Source: Chloroflexota bacterium
GTDB lineage: Bacteria; Chloroflexota; Anaerolineae; B4-G1; SLSP01
Direction of reading: 5' to 3'
DNA length: 8,461 nt
Assembly (NCBI GenBank): GCA_022707665.1
Contig: JAKJAE010000098.1
Span: forward strand, 1-8,461
Made by a program: the position numbers and the translations under genes. Shown piece after piece: positions 1 through 6,680 of the stretch. Position 1 is the first letter of the stretch. Each line of letters opens with the position of its first letter. The notes under the pieces were generated by a model that saw nothing but the letters and a program-made list of their open reading frames with translations, was not told where the DNA came from and did not search any database.

Positions 1-644
1 CCGTCGTCGTTGACCACGGCGATGAACAGCGGCGGGGCATCCTCCGGCACCTCGCCCGGGGCGCCGGCGCCATAGATCGGCGCGGCGAAGTCGGGCCGGC
101 TCCCGGCATCGTAGTGCAGCGTGGCGAGCGACGTGACGGTCCCACCAGCGGAGAAGCCCATGATGCCCACACGATGCGGATCGATGGCCCACTCGGTCGC
201 GTGCGCACGCACCACCCGGATCGCCTGGAGTGCATCGGCCCGGATCAGGGGAGCCACGGGCGCCAGCCACGACTCGTGGTCGCTCACGCGCATGCGGGCG
301 TGCATGTCCGCCGGGAAGGTGTCGTCAGTGGCGATCAGGCGGTACTTGAGGACGAACGCGGCGATGCCGCGTGCCGCCAGCCAGCGCGCCACGTCGATCC
401 CCTCGTAGCCCCACGCCAGAAAATGGAATGCCCCGCCGGGCGCCACAATCACGGCCGTCCCGGTGGGCGCCTCGGGCAGGAAAGGGGTCAGCGTAGGCCG
501 CACGACGTTGCGCACCACGCGCAGCCTGCCGTCAATCAGGCCCTCACCCTCCACCTGTTGCCAGTCCTCCGAGCCCGGCGCCGCGCCGTCCCAGAGCGGG
601 ATCTCCGTCATACGCAGCGCCGCCCAATCGTTCGCATCAGTCAT
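1..644 (-). CDS. alpha/beta hydrolase (esterase-like), C-terminus outside window
   Basis: The first 214 residues of a serine hydrolase of the alpha/beta fold are visible; the frame is open to the window edge. An oxyanion-loop PGGAF lies near residues 69-73. The nucleophile elbow GFSAGG has Ser165, and the strand IAVVNDD at 209-214 probably carries the catalytic Asp. The catalytic His would lie outside the window. The preceding helix (ADALQAIRVVRAHA) and DPHRVGIMGFSAGG resemble the BD-FAE/acetyl-xylan-esterase-like group that removes acyl groups from carbohydrates, but the substrate cannot be read from the sequence. No signal peptide is seen, so it is probably cytoplasmic. The ATG at 644 is chosen because AAGGAGG (657-651) lies 6 nt upstream. 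The gene sits just downstream of a hairpin-repeat pair and a decayed DUF3788 gene, so its promoter may lie in or before these repeats; I could not identify one. The fold is secure, the activity is not. Confidence 0.88.
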   Translation of the reverse strand, partial: MTDANDWAALRMTEIPLWDGAAPGSEDWQQVEGEGLIDGRLRVVRNVVRPTLTPFLPEAPTGTAVIVAPGGAFHFLAWGYEGIDVARWLAARGIAAFVLKYRLIATDDTFPADMHARMRVSDHESWLAPVAPLIRADALQAIRVVRAHATEWAIDPHRVGIMGFSAGGTVTSLATLHYDAGSRPDFAAPIYGAGAPGEVPEDAPPLFIAVVNDD

Positions 645-650
645 CCTATG

Positions 651-657
651 CCTCCTT
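651..657 (-). promoter_or_regulatory. ribosome binding site of the alpha/beta hydrolase
   Basis: AAGGAGG on the minus strand is a full anti-Shine-Dalgarno match, 6 nt before the ATG at 644. It fixes the start of the hydrolase. It lies only 18 nt downstream of the first hairpin repeat (676-700). Confidence 0.85.
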
Positions 658-675
658 GGTGATGTTCCCCGACAC

Positions 676-700
676 GGGCACCCACAAGGGGTGCCCCTAC
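676..700 (-). repeat. 25-bp hairpin repeat, copy A (minus orientation)
   Basis: Read on the minus strand, this 25-bp unit is GTAGGGGCA, then CCC, then CTTGT, then GGG, then TGCCC. GGGCACCC and GGGTGCCC form a perfect 8-bp stem around a CTTGT loop. It matches copy B (721-745) in every position outside the two variable triplets. The TAG inside its GTAGGGG start is the stop codon that ends the DUF3788 remnant. Short GTAGGGGC-type hairpins are, to my knowledge, common intergenic repeats in Chloroflexota; that link is from memory. Confidence 0.75.
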
Positions 701-930
701 GTCGGATCCGGGTGCGTCCTGTAGGGGCAGAGCTTGTCCCTGCCCTCTGCGTCCCGCAACGCCCACCCATAGGTCTTGCCGACCATGAAGGCGAAGTCCT
801 CGTCGGGCGCGTAGGTCTCGCGCAGGGCGGCCACGAGCCCGTCCCAAGCCTCGAGCAGCGGCCCGATCGCCTCTCGCACTTGCACCTCAGACGGTCGATC
901 CTACTTGTCCGTGAACGACCCAACGCTCAC
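697..930 (-). pseudogene. DUF3788-like gene remnant (internal TAG, 3' truncation)
   Basis: Reading from GTG at 930, the frame gives MSVGSFTDK, then TAG (903-901), then DRPSEVQVREAIGPLLEAW and on to VGKTYGWALRDAE. An N-terminal F-T-D-K, a downstream P-S-E helix and a GKxYGWALR segment match, from memory, the DUF3788 family (small proteins of unknown function, usually about 130-150 residues). Homology on both sides of the TAG shows it interrupts the gene. After residue E of RDAE the protein runs into hairpin repeat B and ends at a TAG inside repeat A, so the family's LCTLYP region and C-terminus are missing. An alternative GTG at 885 would give 62 residues but lacks the conserved N-terminus. 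Only 70 nt separate this remnant from the upstream ATPase stop. The family call is moderate; the two lesions are directly visible. Confidence 0.6.
721..745 (+). repeat. 25-bp hairpin repeat, copy B (plus orientation)
   Basis: On the plus strand this reads GTAGGGGCA, GAG, CTTGT, CCC, TGCCC: the same 25-bp architecture as copy A but in the opposite direction. Its stem has one A-C mismatch in the variable triplet. The two copies diverge from a 20-bp spacer (701-720) that contains the palindrome CGGATCCG. Copy B overlaps the DUF3788 reading frame exactly where conserved family sequence is lost, so it appears to have entered or replaced the 3' part of that gene. Confidence 0.75.
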
Positions 931-1000
931 GTGTAGATCCCTTACGCGTCTCCCGGCCAGGCGGATCAGGCCCGGGCCGGCTGCGCCCACACCGCCTTGC

Positions 1001-3736
1001 TCAGCGCTCCTCTCGCCTCCGGCGGAGCGATTTCTCGAGCTCGACGACCCAATAGGTGAGGACACTGACGCCCAGCACACGCGCCCAGTCTACCCAGTCA
1101 ATGGGCGCGGTTTCGAACAGCCGGTTCATAAACGGTGCGTAGGTAAAGAGGAGCTGCAACAGCACCATGACCACGACGCCGGCCAACACCCAGGGGTTAC
1201 TGAAGAGACCCACGTGGACCATCGACTGTGATAGGGAGCGGCAGTTGAACAGGTAGAACACCTCGATCATCACCACGGCGTTCACCGCGATCGTCCGCGC
1301 CTGGGCCACATCGATCCCCGTAAGCACCGCCAATTCGAAGAGACCAAAGGCACCCAACAGGATGCATACCCCGACCAGGACAACGCGTTGGATCAGCGCC
1401 CGAGAGAGGATCGGCGCGTTGGGAGCACGCGGAGGACGCTGCATGATGCCCGGCTCCTTGGCTTCCAGGGCGAGCACCAACCCGAGAATGCCAGCGGCGA
1501 CCGTGTTGACCCACAGGACGTGCGCGGGAAGGATGGGCAGCGCGATGCCCAGGACGACAGCCAGCAGCAGGATCAGGCCCTGGCCCACGTTGGTGGGCAG
1601 AACCCAGATGATGATCTTGGTCAGGTTGTCGAAGACCCCCCTCCCCTCCTCGACGGCAGCCTCGATCGTCGCGAAGTTGTCATCGGTCAGGACCATGTCG
1701 GCAGCCTCTTTGGCCACCTCTGTACCCGTAATGCCCATCGCGATGCCGAAGTTGGCTTGCTTGAGCGCCGGCCCATCGTTCACGCCATCACCCGTCATCG
1801 CCACCACGTGGCCTCGCAGCTGCAAGGCCTCGACGAGGCGCAGCTTCTGCTCGGGAGAGACACGGGCATAGACCGCCACATCATCCACGACCGATGCGAG
1901 CGCCGCGTCGCTGAAGCCCGCGAGGTCGCGACCGGTCAGCACGCAGCCCTCCGACGGGGAGCCGTCGCCACAGGGCTGCGCTAGCCCAATGGCCGTTGCG
2001 ATCGCAGCCGCGGTCAGGGCGTGGTCTCCCGTGATCATCTTGACGCGGATACCGGCCTCCTGGCAGGCCCGGATCGCCGGGATGACCTCCTCACGCGGTG
2101 GGTCGATGATAGCCTGTAGGCCAAGAAAGGTCAGGCCCGACGCGACGTCCGCGTGCCCAACCGACGTCGTCGCAGGCGGCAGCGTACCGCGTGCAAAGGC
2201 CAGGACTCGTAGCCCAAGCGCAGCCATCCGGTCGGCCTCACCGCGAATCGCTTCGATGTCGAGCGCAACCGCGTGGCCATCGGCATCGATCGCTGTCACG
2301 CAACGCTCGAGCGTGACCTCAACCCCACCCTTGACGTAGACGCACCGCTCGGCGTCCGGCCCGACGCCAGGTACCGCGTGCAGTGTTGCCATATACTGGT
2401 GCTGCGAGTCGAACGGGATGGCGTCCAGGCGGGGCAGCTGCGCCTGCAGGGCCGCCAGCTCCAGGCCGGCCTTGCGCACTGCCACAAGCATGGCCACCTC
2501 GGTGGGATCGCCCTGGGCCTTCCACTGCCCATCTTGCAGGATCACGTCACTGTCGTTGCACAGGGCCCCCGCCACCAGGCATTCCCAAAGGGCACCGCCA
2601 CTGACAGCGATCGCCCGAACACCGTCGGCATCCAGGATTTCCCCCGCCGGGTCGTAGCCGCCGCCGCTGACCGTGTAGGCGCGCCCACCGGCTACAATGC
2701 GCTGCGTCGTCATCTGGTTCTGCGTCAGCGTACCGGTCTTGTCAGAGCAGATCACGGTGACGCTGCCCAACGTTTCGACAGCCGGCAGCTTCCGGATGAT
2801 GGCGCGCCGCTGAGCCATCCGGGAGACGCCAATCGCCAGCGTCACCGTCAGCGCGGCAGGAAGTCCTTCCGGAATCATGGCCACGGTCAGCGCAATGGCG
2901 GCGCCGAAGGTATCCGCGGCAGACTGGCCTCGCAGTAATCCGACGACGAACGTGACCGCAGCCAGCCCCAGCACCGCATACATCACGAGCCGGCTGAACT
3001 CTGCAATCCTGCGGGTCAACGGCGTCTGCAGTTCCTGCGCCTCGGAGATCAGCTGCGAGATGCGCCCCACCTCGGTGGCGTCGCCCGTCGCGATGACGAT
3101 GCCGGTCGCCTGCCCATAGGTCACCAACGTCGAGGCATAGGCCATGGTGCTCCGCTCGGCCAGGACCACGTCGACCGGCAGGTCCACTGCGGCATCCTTG
3201 CGAATCGGCGCCGACTCCCCGGTCAGTGCAGCCTCGGCCACCTGCAGATCACGCGACCGCAGCAGGCGCAGGTCTGCCGGCACCTTGTCACCCGCCTGCA
3301 GGAAGACAATGTCACCGGGCACCAACGCCTTCGCTGGCAGACGCACTCGCTCACCGGCCCGGATCACGGTAGCCTCGGCGCTCATCGCCTGCGCCAGGGC
3401 CTCAATCGCCTTCTCGGCTTTGGACTCCTGGACATAGCCGATAGCCGCGTTAAGGAGGACGACGACGAGGATGATGATGGCGTCCACGGGTCCCTTGACC
3501 ACAGCCGTGATCACACTCGACGCCAGCAGGATCAGGATCAGCGGGTTGGCGAACTGTGCGAGCAGTCGCGCCAGGGGACTCTAGCCGCGCCGGGGCGTCA
3601 GCACGTTGGGGCCGAAGCGACCCTGACGGTGCTGGACCTCGAAGATGTCCAGCCCCTTCTCGAGGTTGCTCTCCAGGAGTTCCAGGACGTCTGGTACCGG
3701 GAGATGATGCCAGTGCTTTCCGAGCAGTGTCTGCAT
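1001..3736 (-). CDS. P2-type cation-transporting ATPase with in-frame TAG at codon 52
   Basis: This is a membrane pump of the P-type superfamily, 911 codons, a normal length for P2 pumps. It reads as: N-terminal cation-ATPase domain (1-50; LGKHWHHLPVPDVLELL, RFGPNVLTP); TM1-2 (about 64-100); actuator with LTGES (172-175 for TGES); TM3-4 with IPEGLP (289-293); phosphorylation site DKTGTLT (Asp332); nucleotide domain with KGG (469); TGDH (569) and TGDGVND (648-654); TM5-10; basic C-terminal tail; TGA stop. Start ATG 3736 has GGAGGG 8 nt upstream and a good promoter. TAG at 3583-3581 separates RRG from SPLARLL, although family homology continues across it. Without readthrough, only a GTG inside TM1 (3514) could start the remaining 837 codons, with no clear ribosome site. 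It is therefore a recent nonsense allele, a sequence error or a recoded codon. Ion-site residues differ from Ca2+ pumps, so the transported ion is uncertain. Confidence 0.9.
3581..3583 (-). other. in-frame amber codon in the ATPase gene
   Basis: The minus-strand codon is TAG, between GGC and AGT. Upstream residues (FGPNVLTPRRG) and downstream residues (SPLARLLAQFANPL) together match the continuous N-terminal stretch of P2 ATPases, where a Lys, Arg or Gln usually stands before SPL. A single C-to-T change from CAG would create it. Confidence 0.9.
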
Positions 3737-3744
3737 GGGAACAG

Positions 3745-3750
3745 CCCTCC
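3745..3750 (-). promoter_or_regulatory. ribosome binding site of the ATPase
   Basis: GGAGGG on the minus strand ends 8 nt before the ATG at 3736. It supports the full-length start, which includes the N-terminal domain, over the internal GTG at 3514. Confidence 0.75.
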
Positions 3751-3781
3751 GTGTATGCGCCGATCGCTAGTTCATGAGAGC

Positions 3782-3809
3782 ATTCTACGAAGGGCCCAGC
3801 GTCCGTCAA
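3782..3809 (-). promoter_or_regulatory. sigma-70-like promoter of the ATPase gene
   Basis: Minus-strand TTGACG (3809-3804) and TAGAAT (3787-3782) are separated by 16 nt; each hexamer matches the consensus in 5 of 6 positions. Transcription would begin near 3775 and leave a leader of about 40 nt before the ATG at 3736, with the ribosome site properly placed. The palindrome AAACGTTT (3808-3815) overlaps the upstream edge of the -35 box and could be an operator core. Confidence 0.6.
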
Positions 3810-3955
3810 ACGTTTCCATCCGTGCGCCCGGGGAACGTAGGGCAGACCAAGTCCCGCTCAAAGACGGCCCTCAACATCCAACGCGGTGAAGGGCAAATTA
3901 ACCAGCGCCGAGGGAACGACCACCCATATTCGGCCCACCAGCCCGCGCATTGCCT

Positions 3956-4570
3956 TCAGGCCCTGGTGCCGCCCCCTCCGCCCAGTCGCGGAAGAAGCCG
4001 ACCCGTCCGCGCCATCAACGCCCGGTAGGCATCGCCGAACTGCGCCACCATCACCGCCTCTTCCTCCGGGATGCGCAAGGCCGCGCCGAGGGCGAACAAC
4101 GCTCCCGACACGAACGTGAGCACCCAACTGGAGGCCACCAGCCCGGTTCCGATGTAGCTGAACAGGTACGCCGTGTAGATGGGATGACGCACCCACCGGT
4201 ACGGACCGCTCTCCACCAGCACCTGTTCCTCTTTTCGCACGACAAGGGAGTGAAAGCTCTTCCCGAGATGGGCGTGTGACCACCAAAGCAGGGCCACGCC
4301 TGCCCCAAGGACCACCGTCCCCAGAGCCCTCATCCACAGTGGGTAACGGACGTAGGACCACGCCCAGGCTCTCGGCGCCACGATGAAGGCAACACCGAAG
4401 ACAATGTTCACGAGCGCCGCGAGGGCGATGGGCACCAGGCGCCAGCGGCGCCCCGTCTCCTGGGTCCGCTCTCGCTCCGAGAGCACCTTCGATTGGTAGT
4501 AGCCCCGAATCGCTCCTACACCCAGTCCGCCCAGCAGGATCATCACTCTGAACCCCATCTCACTGCTCAT
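3956..4570 (-). CDS. isoprenylcysteine carboxyl methyltransferase (ICMT)-type membrane protein
   Basis: This is a 204-residue integral-membrane methyltransferase-like protein. Hydrophobic segments lie at about 7-22, 47-66, 80-98 and 133-165. The SAM-binding family signature GPYRWVRHPIYTAYL (122-136) is followed by an acidic EEE (169-171), then FGDAYRALMARTGRLLPRL (178-196), the conserved C-terminal pattern of the ICMT/phospholipid-methyltransferase group. LGKSFHSLVV (102-111) before the signature is also typical. The family methylates prenylcysteines in eukaryotes; bacterial members mostly have unknown lipid or small-molecule substrates. ATG 4570 is preferred because GAGGGAGA (4584-4577) lies 6 nt upstream; a TTG two codons earlier (4576) is less likely. 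The tail ends in a glycine run and TGA. It lies 153 nt after the nitrilase, across a strong hairpin, and 219 nt before the ATPase, so it may be a separate transcript. Confidence 0.85.
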   Translation of the reverse strand: MSSEMGFRVMILLGGLGVGAIRGYYQSKVLSERERTQETGRRWRLVPIALAALVNIVFGVAFIVAPRAWAWSYVRYPLWMRALGTVVLGAGVALLWWSHAHLGKSFHSLVVRKEEQVLVESGPYRWVRHPIYTAYLFSYIGTGLVASSWVLTFVSGALFALGAALRIPEEEAVMVAQFGDAYRALMARTGRLLPRLGGGGGTRA

Positions 4571-4576
4571 CGGCAA

Positions 4577-4584
4577 TCTCCCTC
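4577..4584 (-). promoter_or_regulatory. ribosome binding site of the ICMT-type gene
   Basis: GAGGGAGA on the minus strand is followed by TTGCCG and the ATG at 4570. The spacing favours this ATG over the TTG at 4576, which would be too close. Confidence 0.6.
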
Positions 4585-4647
4585 ACGGCACTGTGCCACA
4601 CAACCGGCAGCGGGTTCACCACATGCCCACGTCCGCGCCGCCTCTGC

Positions 4648-4681
4648 TTTTCCCCCCGCGCGTCGGCGGGCGGGGGGAAAA
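4648..4681. repeat. 12-bp perfect inverted repeat, G/C-rich hairpin
   Basis: TTTTCCCCCCGC (4648-4659) and GCGGGGGGAAAA (4670-4681) are exact reverse complements around a 10-nt loop. In the minus-strand transcript the hairpin lies about 43 nt after the nitrilase stop and before the methyltransferase. It could slow or end transcription, but the stem is followed by GCAGAGG rather than a U-run, so it is not a standard intrinsic terminator. A second G-run of eight (4689-4696) beside it could compete for the same C-run. Confidence 0.75.
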
Positions 4682-4723
4682 CACAAAAGGGGGGGGTCTG
4701 CACCATGCCCCCCGAGCGGCACC

Positions 4724-5479
4724 TCACATCGCCAGCGTCAGCCACACCACCCCCGGCGCCCCATCGGACGACGCGAAGACCCGCTCCCCAGCCGGCGAGA
4801 ACAGATAGGCCCCGCCGGGAAAGTCCTCATCCGCCATCCTCCCGGCCTGTGTCGCCACCGCGATCCACAGCCCCAGCTCGCGCGCAGTGGGCGCCAGGTA
4901 CCTCTGGCACTCGCCCTCCCACCATGCGAAGCCCGATCGCCAGTCGCGCGTCTCCTGTGCCCCATAGAGGCCCGGCGCCGCCAGCTCGAAGACGATCTGC
5001 GCACCCTCCGCGCGCAGATCCTCGAAGACGCCGCGGTTGCTGATGTCGGCACAGATCGCGATACCACACGTGATCCCATCGTGTTGGAAGGCCATCACCG
5101 GTCCCCCCGGCGAGAACCACGCCACCTCCTCGTCAACGATCGTCCGCTTCCGGTAGATGCCCAGCACGCGACCATCGCGCGCCGCAACATGCGCGATCAG
5201 CGGCTTGCCCCCTGTCGGATGCGCCGCGATGAGCCCGAACAGCAGCGTGGTGGCGTGGCCCCGCGTCAGCGCCACGGCCTCCCGCACCTCGGCGTCGTCG
5301 AGCCGCAACACGGCACCGGGCCTGCGCCCGGGATCGATGAAACCCGTCAGGTTCGCCTCGGGGAAACCCACAATGTCGACATCGCGCGCCACCGAGGCAG
5401 CGTAGAGCGCCGCCATCTGCGCCAGGTTCGCGCGAAGCGCGCCCTTCTCACAGACCATCTGCACGAGCCCGATCTTCAC
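4724..5479 (-). CDS. carbon-nitrogen hydrolase, nitrilase superfamily
   Basis: This 251-residue cytoplasmic enzyme has the Glu-Lys-Cys catalytic set of the superfamily: Glu41 in FPEANLTGF, Lys111 in YRKRTIVDEE, and Cys143 in GIAICADISN. A WWEGECQRY segment (about 185-193) and a C-terminal GGAYLFSPAGERVF strand complete the alpha-beta-beta-alpha fold. Members cleave amides, nitriles or N-carbamoyl compounds through a thioester on the Cys. The usual length is 250-300, so this is a compact full-length member; I cannot assign amidase, nitrilase or carbamoylase. The start is GTG 5479, with GAGGGA (5488-5483) close upstream, giving the typical MKIGLVQM opening. It lies 93 nt after the nitroreductase, in the same frame and separated only by two TAG codons, with no obvious promoter between, so the two are probably co-transcribed. 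It ends in TGA. Confidence 0.9.
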   Translation of the reverse strand: MKIGLVQMVCEKGALRANLAQMAALYAASVARDVDIVGFPEANLTGFIDPGRRPGAVLRLDDAEVREAVALTRGHATTLLFGLIAAHPTGGKPLIAHVAARDGRVLGIYRKRTIVDEEVAWFSPGGPVMAFQHDGITCGIAICADISNRGVFEDLRAEGAQIVFELAAPGLYGAQETRDWRSGFAWWEGECQRYLAPTARELGLWIAVATQAGRMADEDFPGGAYLFSPAGERVFASSDGAPGVVWLTLAM

Positions 5480-5572
5480 AGGTCCCTCAACATCGATGAC
5501 ATCGGCTCGCCAGGGGCCGCCCCGGCTGATCCCCTAGCACAACTGCAGACAGGGAGAACGCCAGAGGGACGG

Positions 5573-6358
5573 CTACGCATCCTCATCTTGATCGCCTCTC
5601 GCCGGGATGACGAATCCGCATGCCTCGAACGCATCCAGAATCTCGGTCGGGTCGGCGAGCCACTGCCCGGCCTTGCGCGAGATGTGCTCCGTCCAGCTAT
5701 AGGTGTCGTACGTGAAGCTCTCCTCACGACCGCCCTCCAGCCGGATCTTGGCGTGGGCCTTGCGGTAGTAGTCCTGCGCCAAGTACCCCTCGTCCATCAC
5801 GGCCATCGCGCGCGCGATCTGCTCGTCGGTGAACTCCGGGTAGGTGCCCTCGAAGCACGCGAAGTCCAGCGGATAGCGCGGACGCGGCGGCGGGGTCTCG
5901 GCTGGGAAGCCTACCGTGAGCCCCACCAAAGGAAAGACCCGCTTCGGCAGCTTGTAGCGTTTCACGATCTTGGCCGCGTCGTAGGGCACGCCGCCCAGGA
6001 AGCAGCTCCCCATCCCCAGGCTCTCCGCCGCGATCACCAGGTTCTCGGCCATCAGCGTGGCATCCTGGATGCCAAAGAGCAGCAGCGACAGGTCGTTCTG
6101 CACCACCGTCCACCCGCGCCGGCGCATCACGATCTCGTGGCGATGCGCGTCGACGCAGACAATGAAGTAGAGCGGGGCGTGAAACGGGTTGTGGACGCGA
6201 TCGCGCGAGAGCAACAGGCTGCCCATCTGGTAGGCGAAGGGCGCCTGCTGCCCAGCGCGCACGAGCGTCTCCACCTCCGCGTCGGTGGGAACCTGGTCCG
6301 TGTACTTGCGGATCGAAGCACGGACCACCAGGGCCTCGGTCACAGCGTTCGAAAGCAT
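5573..6358 (-). CDS. nitroreductase family FMN-dependent oxidoreductase (NfsA/FRase-like)
   Basis: This is a 261-residue flavoprotein. The N-terminal VVRASIRKYTDQVP (11-24) carries the Arg-Ser-x-Arg FMN-phosphate motif. APFAYQ (39-44) lies where the family has its substrate and flavin loop. AENLVIAAESLGMGSCFLGG (104-123) is the second FMN contact. VGLTVGFP (145-152) is followed by PRPRYPLD, and a C-terminal segment YSWTEHISRKAG (220-231) resembles the tail of NfsA-type enzymes. These enzymes use NAD(P)H to reduce nitroaromatics, quinones or flavins; the natural substrate is not visible. ATG 6358 is chosen because AGGAGGTG lies just upstream and homology begins there. The frame is open up to 6727, but that upstream part is arginine-, alanine- and proline-rich without protein character. 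It ends in TAG (5575-5573), and the nitrilase follows in the same direction. Confidence 0.9.
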   Translation of the reverse strand: MLSNAVTEALVVRASIRKYTDQVPTDAEVETLVRAGQQAPFAYQMGSLLLSRDRVHNPFHAPLYFIVCVDAHRHEIVMRRRGWTVVQNDLSLLLFGIQDATLMAENLVIAAESLGMGSCFLGGVPYDAAKIVKRYKLPKRVFPLVGLTVGFPAETPPPRPRYPLDFACFEGTYPEFTDEQIARAMAVMDEGYLAQDYYRKAHAKIRLEGGREESFTYDTYSWTEHISRKAGQWLADPTEILDAFEACGFVIPARGDQDEDA

Positions 6359-6360
6359 GG

Positions 6361-6368
6361 CACCTCCT
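6361..6368 (-). promoter_or_regulatory. ribosome binding site of the nitroreductase
   Basis: AGGAGGTG (6368-6361) lies directly before the ATG at 6358. It decides the start against the longer open frame that runs upstream to 6727. Confidence 0.8.
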
Positions 6369-6502
6369 GCAAGAGCAGCCGCGACCCTGGGCCGGCGGCC
6401 GGATGGGCCGTGCGTCGTCCCCAGGAAGGTCGATGGCATCCCACACACGCTCTCTGCGCGGGCCAGCGATGCGCTCGGAGGAGAAAGCACAGCCTGCCCG
6501 GG

Positions 6503-6532
6503 AGTATGGACCCGGATGGGCGGGTGCGTCAA
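6503..6532 (-). promoter_or_regulatory. possible sigma-70-like promoter of the nitroreductase-nitrilase operon
   Basis: Minus-strand TTGACG (6532-6527) matches the -35 consensus in 5 of 6 positions, and CATACT (6508-6503) matches the -10 in 4 of 6, with an 18-nt spacer. Transcription would start near 6496, leaving an untranslated leader of about 138 nt. The match is modest. Confidence 0.35.
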
Positions 6533-6592
6533 GTCCACCGAGCTTTGAACCCTGGTCGGGTGAGGCGCGCAGCGCCGTCGTGGCACGCAACA

Positions 6593-6628
6593 CAGGTCCA
6601 GCCGGCCCCATAGGTCTGGCTGGACCTG
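6593..6628. repeat. 11-bp inverted repeat in intergenic region
   Basis: CAGGTCCAGCC (6593-6603) and GGCTGGACCTG (6618-6628) are perfect reverse complements around a 14-nt loop. Neither strand has a following T-run, so a simple terminator role is not supported. It lies about 60 nt upstream of the candidate -35 box of the nitroreductase. Confidence 0.65.
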
Positions 6629-6680
6629 ATCCTCCGCGGCCCGGCCTGAGGCCAGCCGCCACCGCTTTCCTTCACCGGCA

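Noticed and set aside
1362..1984. Plus-strand open frames opposite the ATPase
   Set aside because: They mirror codons of the conserved ATPase membrane and hinge regions and show no domain or ribosome site.
1001..3514. The ATPase starting at the GTG at 3514
   Set aside because: This start falls inside the first membrane segment and would delete the N-terminal domain. A promoter, ribosome site and conserved N-terminal residues are present upstream at 3736.
4648..4681. A canonical intrinsic terminator after the nitrilase
   Set aside because: The stem is strong, but on both strands the downstream arm ends in A residues and no U-run follows. It is reported as a hairpin only.
5480..5572. A translational fusion of nitroreductase and nitrilase by amber readthrough
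   Set aside because: The frames agree, but the linker residues look random, two TAG codons intervene, and the nitrilase has its own GTG and GAGGGA site. It is kept only as part of the amber observation.
4493..6613. A 706-codon open frame on the plus strand
   Set aside because: It lies antisense to the nitrilase and nitroreductase, which have clear catalytic motifs and ribosome sites. Its translation is rich in Arg, His and Pro without any domain, as expected for a shadow frame in GC-rich DNA.
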